NCBI GenBank assembly: GCA_009760885.1
Contig: CM019701.1
Coordinates: forward strand, 33,866,697-33,930,696
Source of the DNA: Achatina immaculata
Lineage: Eukaryota; Mollusca; Gastropoda; Stylommatophora; Achatinidae
Direction: 5' to 3'
Length of the DNA stretch: 64,000 bases
Positions 57,301-64,000 of this stretch are shown here, piece after piece. The notes beneath the pieces were generated by a model, which did no database searches, was not told where the DNA came from, and saw only the letters and a list, made by a program, of their open reading frames with translations. Numbering within the stretch: position 1 is the stretch's first letter; each line of letters begins with the position of its first letter. A program made the translations under genes and the position numbers.

Positions 57301-60300
57301 GCTTTTATTGCAGAAATTTATGATGATATTAAAAGATCCACAAAAGAAAAAAAATAAGGAATTACAGAAAGTAACTGAATAACCATAAGGGTCATTATAT
57401 TAAGCATTATATTAATGGAAAGTTAAAGGAGATTATGAAAAAGATGGTGTGTGAAAGAGAAAATATTGTAGGAGTGATAGAGAATTTTATACTTTACTTT
57501 CCACATATGCTAACAGTACCACCATGTAATATACACTGTAATATCAGGAAATTTGTTCTATTTTTCTAACTCTGACATAAATAATGTTGATTCTAATTCA
57601 GCAAGCATATTTGGAAATTGCTGTGTTAATATCATACATGGTTAGCTGATTTAAATGCATTTTTTAAACAAATCAGATGATATGAACTCTTCAGTTAATC
57701 TTGTTATCTTGTGACAATTCTGGTCACCATGAGGTTCTCACAAAGCTCTTGCACTGTTTCCGCTCTGCTGGTTGCCATGTGACTGTCAACAGAGACATAG
57801 TCATTAGATGTGTCTTTGTTCATGCCACTGAACTTTTTTCCATTCTTGGCTGAAATAATGTCAGTTGGTCAGTATGCCACTATTGCCTGAAGATTGGTGC
57901 CTACAGTGATCAGATTAGCAAAAAAAATTTTCAGTTGTCTGCTAGGTTACTTGCCAGGCTGCAGCAGTGAAGAGTACACTTTCTAACATGGCAAACATCA
58001 GCTCTTTACTTGTTTTCCTCTTCTTACTGATATGTTTCCATATGCTCTTGGATGTTATCTTTCTTTGCGATTCCTTTTTCTCCTCCAAACAAGATTCTGA
58101 GCATTTAAATGTTACATCGAGCCAATTTTGTTTTATGGATGTAAAGCATGGTTCATGAATAAGAGAGTACAGCGAAAAATGTCAGTCTGACACCTTATTT
58201 AGATGCAGCAGCAGTGTCGACCTCAGTGCGCAAGCTCCATTGCACAGACGACAATTCTGTAGAATAAGAGATAAATCCATGGCAAAATTGTACTGTATAA
58301 AGGGAACTAAACAGTCACCTTGGCAGAACCCTCATACCAGAGAGGAGGCGTAATTGATACCGCTCTCACTCTCATCAGAGTGCCTCAACATTAGGAACTG
58401 CATTCCTTGCAGCCATTCAGTTCTTCAGCACACAGAGAACACTGTGGACTTGGGTTAGAGTTTTATTCCTTTCAGTTTGAGGTATGGGTTGAAGGTAGCT
58501 GTGCTGCCAATGAAGTTTGAACTGTCTTTGCGGATATGAAGTTTGGTGTTCTAGGAGCCAACCTAAGCCATTGGTAGTGTTGACATATTTCTCTCTAGGA
58601 TTCCTCTTTATCTCCTAAACTATTTTCAGTTAACTATCATCAGGAGTTCTAATTTGTATTTTAGGTTGTGACATTTTTTTTCAAGAATAGTCAAATCAAA
58701 ACTGTAAGAGGAGCAGAAAACGGCGAGCTTGTAATTGTTCATGACAGAATGTGACTCTCAACAACAAAGAGTACATTATTTCAAAATTTAAAAAACAAAA
58801 TCCATGTCGGAAAATATTGTGTCAGGACCATCGATGATCATGTGGTAAAACAACAGTTTGAGAAATGTGGAACTGGTAAAACAAATAGAGTTATTAATTA
58901 CTGGACTGAAAAAAAAAAGACAGAAATTCTAAGCAGGAAAACGATGGAAGCAGGAACATTTCAATGAGCTTAAACTGTATATACGAATGTCAAACAGGGA
59001 ATATTTTTCAGTAGAGTAGGCATCATCTGACAAAAAAAAAAACACCATATGATTTTAACAGCATATTATATTGTTTCAGTTGACAGAAGCAGCCTGGGGT
59101 ACAGGCTTAGACGATGGTTTTACTACAAATCTTATTTTCCTGAACTGGGTATGTCATTTCAGTTCACCATCCAGATATCATTTTTTTGTATATTGGTTGC
59201 TTAAAATTCTTTTTGGCCTCGCAACATTTGCATTGTATATGTTTTCTTTATTAGAGTTTTTTTTAAATTTGATTCATTGTCAAATCATGTCATTTATGAC
59301 AACAGTGTATTTAATAATGCTGTATAAACTATAAGCACAAAAACCAATAAGATTATTCAATTCAATGTAATATTCACCCTCAATTTATGCATGTGAAAGC
59401 TGAAAAACAACTAAAGAAATAGACAAGAAATTAGACTCTTCTGAAAACACATGCCTTAGGAAATACTCGGTATAAAGTGGAATAACAACATAGAGATCAG
59501 ACAAATGAGCAAACAAGAACCTGTCTCATGGTTGATCAGAAAAAGAAGATGGACATATGTCGGTCATATGATGAGAAGAAACAATCAGAGAATCCCTAAA
59601 CAAGCTATCAAATGGAACACAACAGGCCGAAGAAAAAGAGGTCGACCATGTGAAACTCTAAAGAGGACATTGCTAAGAAAAGCCAATTCAGTGGGTATAA
59701 GATCCCTTGATGAGATTGATGAACTCACTAAAGACAGGACATCTTAGTGAACTACCATGCGGGCCCTATGTGACGTTTAACGTCACGGGAAGGATGTAAG
59801 ATTACTCAATGGATGCATGGATTATGTAATTTTTTCGTAGCTAGACATTTAGTTTCCAGTGCTAAGAAATCATGTCATTTGTGAAGAATATTCAATGCTG
59901 AAAAGTTACTGCATGTTGTATATGCTTTATCTTCTCATTTTCTCTCGTACTCTCTTCTGTTACACGTCTTTTAAATTTCAGTAGTGTCTGTTGACACCAT
60001 AAGTTCTCTTTAGTGTCATATAGAACATAAACTTATGAGTTATCTCCATGCCTTCATGTCTCATGTTATATACAACTGTTGTTTCACAAAAATTACATCA
60101 GCAGTACAGATTTAAGTTACATCCTAACAATTTTTAACCCCCATTGTAACTAATCTTATATTTTCATCAGTTTAAGTAAGTTAAAAAAAAATACCAACAT
60201 AGTGACACATTCACTGTAAAGCCACTGTCTGCAGAATACTGTAATCAATTATTATTTTATTTTTGTGGCTACACGCATGACTTTGAAAACAAGTGTGTGT

Positions 60301-63300
60301 TGTTTCTGGAATGTTAATAGTTAGGGTTATAATTACTTTGGCGTGATAGTTACTTTGATCTTTATGAGTCTCCCTTCAAGTGTCTCCACCATAACATGGT
60401 GATAGGGTTTGACTGTCCCAATGATCTAAAGAGCTATGTCAGCAGTAACTTACCAGCAGAAGAGTCTCCTAAGCTGGACAGGTAAAAGTTGTAGGGAACA
60501 GACAAAGCTTGACATCCTGGTTTTACAGGGTCGACAACCTTGTCATACAAAAAAATAACATGTTACAGACACAACGATGAATAATCAGAATTCATCGTGG
60601 GATGGACTTCCAGAATATAAAGCTCATATATCCAATAGCACAATAATGAATACCCCAATTTCAAAACCACAAACAATAAGCCAATAGTACAATAATGAAT
60701 GCCCAATTGCAATACCAGAAACAGTAAGCCAATAGCACAATAATCTTCTTCTTCTTCTTCGTTCGCACTGTCTGTCTATATCTGCAGTCCTGTCTCTTGG
60801 ATAAATTTCACTGTTTTTTGTAACTCATGTATGGAACCGTAGAGCTTATCTTCTTTAGTGGTTTCACTGGGCCAGTAATTATTTCTCAGTGTCTCGTAGT
60901 TGATGCAGTTCTGGAGGATATGTTCCAGTTTGGGGCACCTGGGCACATGTACATAGATTAGTAGTACCAACCTTAAACTTTGTATACATATGACTTCGGA
61001 GTCGGCTGTGTCCTGTTCGGAGACGGAAGATGGTGACTTGTTCCTTTCTGTTTAGCATGTGATAGTCATCATGTGGTGGTGTTTGTGGCTTCCTGTAGGT
61101 TTTTATCATGCTTTTCTTCTGATTATAGGTGACTGGTATGTCTGGTTGCTCCATTTCAGTGCCCTCTTTGGCCAGATGGTCAGCTTTCTCATTGCCTGGT
61201 ATCCCACAGTGGGAGGGAATCCATTGCAAAGTGACTCCATGTTGTAAGCCAATTTTTGACAAGGCATCCTTAAGGTCTGGTAGTTTGTTGCACTGAAGAG
61301 CCTCCAGTACTGATCTTGCATCTGTGAGAATTACTACAGGACATGTATCAATTCTGGAGTTGATAGTTTTTCAACTGCAGCAATAATTGCCCTAACTTCT
61401 GCATCAAAGTTGTTGCAGTATTTACCAGTGGGTATGGAAATCTTGTCAATGGTGTTGTTTGGATATTCAATATATGCTCCTGCCCCACCATTCTTTATGG
61501 CATTATGTGCAGATCCATCTGTATACACACGTATCCAGGTGTCACATGGATATTTGTCATCTAGAACACTAAGTGTGGCTGTTGATCTTACAAGACTGCT
61601 CTGCATCTCACCATTCTGCACACCTTTCACTTCAGTCTGAATAGTTATTTGTGTATAATCTGCTTCTTTCCATGGTGTATGCTCTGGTACAGATGATAAT
61701 GGAGTGACTACAGTTGGAAGGTCAGGTATCAGCTTACGCATATGCTTCGCCTGATGAATGAAGCTGCTTCTTTTAAGCCGTCCTAATGCCAAGTTATTGA
61801 ATCTCTCCTTCAGGGGATGGCTTACAGAGCTAAGGAATTTTTCTCCCATGGTCATGACCTTTGTGTCTCTACGTTCCTTTAGCGCTTGAACACCAACTAT
61901 TTTCTGCATTTCTACTATTGGTGTGGACCTCATGGCACCTGTGATAATCCGTAGTGACTGATTTTGAACCTTGTCTAGATTATGCAGCGTAGTGTTTGAT
62001 GCTGTGCACCAAGATGTTGAGCCATATTCTAAATGTGGTAGAATACTTTGCTGATATACATTCTTGAGGATTCTTTCACTAGCTCCCCATGTAGTCCCAC
62101 TCAATTTTCTTAATATGGCTAGTTTTCTTCTGGCTTTTGCTTCTGCACTGTTGATGTGTTGCTTCCAAGTCAGTTTTGAGTCAAGAGTCACTCCTAAGTA
62201 AGTGGGTTGGTTGTCCATCCTTAAGGGTATTTCATTTACAAAGATCTTACCTGCTTTCTGTTTAGATGAGAGGGTGAACAGAGTGGTGCTTGATTTCTCT
62301 GTGTTGATACTTACACACCATTTGTTTGTCCATGATGTCAAGATGTCTGCTGCTCTTTGGAGTCTCTGTGTAGCAACTGTCGCATATTCATCTGTACACC
62401 ACATGACCAGATCATCTGCATACAGTGCTGCTTTGATTCCATAGGGAAGTTCCTTGACCAGGTCATTAATGAATACAAGGAATAGTGTAGACGAAAGGAC
62501 TCCTCCTTGTGGTACACCGTGTCGCAGAAGTACTTTCTGGCTTTTGTGTCCATCCATTACTACTCTAGCTCTTCTATTGTGTAAATAGGACTTTATCCAG
62601 TTGTACAGTCTTCCATTCACATTGCAGTTTCTTAGTTTCCACAACAGACCTTTTTTCCATACTTTATCAAAGGCTTTCTTCAGGTCTGTCCACGCTGCTA
62701 GTACATAGCACAATAATGAATGCCCCAATTGTAAAACCAGAAGCGATCTAAAACCAGCAACAGTCTCTCTCTCTCACCGCCACACGCACATGCTGCACAC
62801 ACACACATGTCATTGCTGATCCTGTAATTTTAAACTTATAAAACATACTGTTGGATTAGAGTACTTACATATTGTTTTACTTTTTTCAGTATTAAATATG
62901 TAACTTTAGAGTATTGACACCTGTATAATAAAGCATTATTTTATAAAAGATGTCCATTTATCCATCCATGTCTTTGGTCGGCAATCGGCTAAGCAATCAC
63001 TGCCCAGTACATCTTGTGGCATCTTGGCAGGGCATCAACAAATTCTCTCCACCTTTCACAGTCTGCATATAGAAGATGTACTGTACTGTATTGTTTAGAA
63101 TTTGGTAAATAATCAACTGTATGTATCATTTAGAATTTGGTAAACAATCAACTGTTTTGTTATTGGTAAGGCTTGTGATTAACAATTTTAGGAGCTAAGT
63201 GAGGTTAGGGGTAGGGGAACAAGAATCATTTACAGAATTTAAATTTTCATGAGAATCCTGGACTCCTAGCCCATGAATGACAAGTGCCAAGTTTATATTG

Positions 63301-63680
63301 TCTCATGTTTACTTTCAGTTGTCTGTTTCCAAAAACTTTTTTTTTTTTTTAAACTGTTGTCTTTTGGATTGTCCATGCTTACAATTTGTATTTTGGTAAT
63401 CCACTTTATAACCTATAACCATATTTATTGAAAGAACTCATAAACTTTGTGTTGTATATGTAAACCTAAATGCATGATATTATTATTTTACTAAATAACA
63501 GGTCTGAGGAGAGATGATGTCATTATGGAAGATGAAATACATGGTCCAATAATTCGGGAAGCCTTGCGAAGGATCCCAAAGCATGAACTGGATGCTCGCA
63601 ATTTTCGTATTATGCGAGCAAATCAACTTTCAATGACAAAATCTGTCCTCCCTCGTGATCAGTGGACAGTGTATGAAGAG
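54281..63680 (+). CDS. UQCRB: UQCRB, complex III subunit 7 (14 kDa), three exons, 3' end missing
   Basis: Family role (established): UQCRB/QCR7 is a small matrix-side subunit of the mitochondrial cytochrome bc1 complex that contacts cytochrome b and is needed for complex assembly. Seen here: exons 54281-54317, 59080-59148 and 63502-63680, all joined in phase 1, give 95 residues against about 111 in human. The third exon is diagnostic: GLRRDDVIMEDE, EALRRIPKHELDARNFRI and ANQLSMTKSVLPRDQWTVYE match [22 protein letters not shown]...LPKEQWTKYEE. The remaining acidic/basic C-terminus must lie past 64000. The introns hold a Tc1 element, a piggyBac relative, LINE-B and LINE-D. Confidence 0.93.
54510..56001 (+). 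mobile_element. Tc1-like transposon in UQCRB intron 1
   Basis: TA (54508-54509) and TA (56002-56003) flank inverted ends (TACAGTTCAAAACAAAACAA and the complement of GCGTTTCTTTTTTTTTTTGA plus ACAGTT). 1.49 kb fits an intact-length Tc1 element. Inside is a broken transposase. Confidence 0.88.
54855..55805 (+). pseudogene. Tc1-like transposase, disrupted
   Basis: The helix-turn-helix half reads IIGGLQTGQSQSVVARQFTV VRSTISRIWR then ETGSVADQPCSGRPIVTTPA. The catalytic half has VWFSDESFFLLQRHDRWRRV YRR, GGESVLVWGTINFMGRSDLV, FQQDNASPHVAQLATQFLAD and DMNPIEHLWDELNRQV; this is the DD34E order (D in SDES, D in QQDN, E in NPIEH). In-frame stops (after IWR, RN, NNV and SMS) and frameshifts mark it as inactive. 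Confidence 0.88.
56002..56299. other. UQCRB intron 1, unassigned
   Basis: Nothing recognised. Confidence 0.5.
56300..56907 (+). mobile_element. piggyBac-derived fragment, one end preserved
   Basis: Right end GGCATGGGAAGAG followed by TTAA (56908-56911). The interior is the reverse complement of part of the 43103 element (GAATGTTTTAGGAAAAAAGA and TTACCATCGG). No left end was found, so it is truncated or rearranged. Confidence 0.7.
56945..57240 (+). mobile_element. SINE 3'-end-like repeat and a local duplication
   Basis: The sequence GGGGAAAxGGGxxAxTTTGGCT TTATTTTTTATTTATCAA appears twice (56930-56970 and 56995-57035). Next, GATACTGACCACATCACAC... AAGGTCATGGAAAATACGG (57115-57162) matches the SINE end at 37600-37650. 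Confidence 0.45.
57241..59079. other. UQCRB intron 1, unassigned
   Basis: No gene or shared repeat seen. A frame at 57967-58158 begins like a signal or membrane segment (SLLVFLFLLICFHMLLDVIF), but nothing supports a gene. Confidence 0.5.
59080..59148 (+). CDS. UQCRB: UQCRB exon 2
   Basis: A 69-bp exon between TTTTCAG-like (TTGTTTCAG) and GTATGT, phase 1 at both ends. It codes DRSSLGYRLRRWFYYKSYFP plus ELG. It aligns with human DGIRKWYYNAAGFNKLG: basic residues, W-(F/Y)-Y, an aromatic, then LG. It was found by phase and position, and its core diverges, so it is less certain than exon 3. Confidence 0.78.
59385..59805 (+). mobile_element. LINE-B 3' portion, 5'-truncated
   Basis: SKQEPVSWLIRKRRWTYVGH MMRRNNQRIPKQAIKWN, KRGRPCETLKRTLLRKANSV and RTS(stop) with MRALCDV(stop) in the next frame, then GTCACGGGAAGGATGTAAG. 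Closest by eye to the 7150 copy. In UQCRB intron 2. Confidence 0.82.
59806..60632. other. UQCRB intron 2, unassigned
   Basis: Nothing recognised. Confidence 0.5.
60633..62750. repeat. Minisatellite of about 50-bp units, split by LINE-D copy 3
   Basis: Units of the form CCAATAGCACAATAATGAAT plus GCCCCAATTGCAAAACCAGAAACAG-like text occur at 60634, 60682 and 60730. The interrupted one continues at 62705. About three and a half units, imperfect. Confidence 0.8.
60745..62704 (-). mobile_element. LINE-D copy 3, longest copy (RT core + RNase H)
   Basis: Flanked by ATAGCACAATAAT (60732-60744 and 62705-62717), 13 bp. A 464-codon frame (62728-61334) starts in the RT palm: DLKKAFDKVWKKGLLWKL (motif A), GVPQGGVLSSTLFLVFINDL (motif B) and ALYADDLVMW (motif C, YADD intact). 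Thumb and the first half of RNase H follow. A 1-bp loss near 61362 (EKLS then out of frame) and another small loss near 60927 (VPQTG) break the rest. Otherwise it has LQWIPSHCGIPGNEKADHLA, present here and lost in copy 2. 5' truncated in the RT finger region. Confidence 0.93.
62751..63501. other. UQCRB intron 2, end, unassigned
   Basis: (CT)n and (CA)n tracts at 62765-62808; otherwise nothing. Confidence 0.55.
63502..63680 (+). CDS. UQCRB: UQCRB exon 3
   Basis: 179 bp, acceptor AACAG, donor GTTAGT. It contains the conserved core of the protein, including RRDD, EALRRIP, RxFRIxRA and LPRDQWTxYE. This is the strongest host-coding signal on the plus strand. Confidence 0.96.
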
Positions 63681-63917
63681 GTTAGTGTGTGAAGGTGGTA
63701 CAGGAAATGAGTTGATGGTTGATGAAGCAGATGAACTAATGAGATAAGTTCATAAAACAAAGATGTAAAATTATGAATTATTAAAATGGTGTATTAAGGT
63801 GAGTCAAAAATTCACCACGTTTTTCAGTATCCTAATTTCAATAAAGATTCCCATCTTATACACTACACTGGCATTTGTAACGTCATGCTGACATCATGTA
63901 TTGCATCATTCTGAAAG
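63681..63917. other. UQCRB intron 3, start
   Basis: Unassigned intron sequence after the GTTAGT donor. Confidence 0.6.
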
Positions 63918-64000
63918 CATCTCTCTCTCTCTCTCTCTGAACCTAAAGTGCCCAAGGGCTTCTGCAAGGGTTTTCCACAAATGCCTGTCCTTTGCCTTTT
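63918..64000 (-). mobile_element. RTE-A 3' end, running off the window
   Basis: (TC)n then TGAACCTAAAGTGCCCAAGG and GGTTTTCCACAAATGCCTGT, the same 3' end as at 23086 and 38116. A gap of about 14 bp (CACATGGGGCTTCC-like text shortened) distinguishes it. Confidence 0.88.

Noticed and set aside
57967..58158. 63-codon frame beginning with a hydrophobic segment
   Set aside because: No upstream or downstream partner exon, no homology recognised, and it lies in UQCRB intron 1.

Overview
This is invertebrate-type animal DNA, AT-rich and crowded with transposons. It carries two interrupted host genes and dozens of nested mobile-element copies. I cannot name the species. The mix (RTE-like and RNase H-bearing LINEs, piggyBac, hAT, Tc1/mariner, tRNA-derived SINEs) and introns of 0.1-17 kb fit a lophotrochozoan (for example a cephalopod) or an arthropod. 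I saw no tRNA, rRNA, CRISPR or bacterial-type feature.

Host gene 1 lies on the minus strand and spans nearly three quarters of the window. It is a membrane-bound O-acyltransferase of the MBOAT1/2 (lysophospholipid acyltransferase) family. Ten coding exons join in consistent phase from 47818 down to 63; the last exon(s) lie beyond base 1. Intron 1 has a GC donor. Host gene 2 lies on the plus strand and is UQCRB, the 14-kDa subunit (subunit 7) of respiratory complex III. Three exons (54281, 59080, 63502) are present and the last is beyond the window. The two genes are divergent, about 6.5 kb apart.

Almost everything else is mobile DNA inside the introns and the intergenic gap. I use local names. 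RTE-A is a 3.3-kb LINE with a CFDP2-like endonuclease and a (GA)n tail. LINE-B ends in a C-terminus reading RALCDV or similar. LINE-C has an (AATG)n-type tail. LINE-D has RT plus RNase H and a (GAA)n tail. COMP is a 1.5-kb element with no evident coding capacity that also ends in (GAA)n. Other families are a piggyBac element with its non-autonomous relatives, a GTF2IRD2-like hAT, and three Tc1/mariner-type elements. Many insertions have visible target-site duplications, so their order can be read. In intron 3, an RTE-A copy took a COMP in its 5' leader and a piggyBac at a TTAA; a LINE-D then landed inside the piggyBac. Next to it, a hAT holds a COMP that holds a LINE-C.

The most interesting signals are: (1) COMP, a repeated non-coding retroelement that shares its 3' tail with LINE-D; (2) the same piggyBac/RTE-A junction in two RTE-A copies 14 kb apart, one of which also keeps an uninterrupted site, as if built from two templates; (3) a near-perfect inverted repeat of about 610-630 bp per arm ending 17 bp from an MBOAT splice donor.
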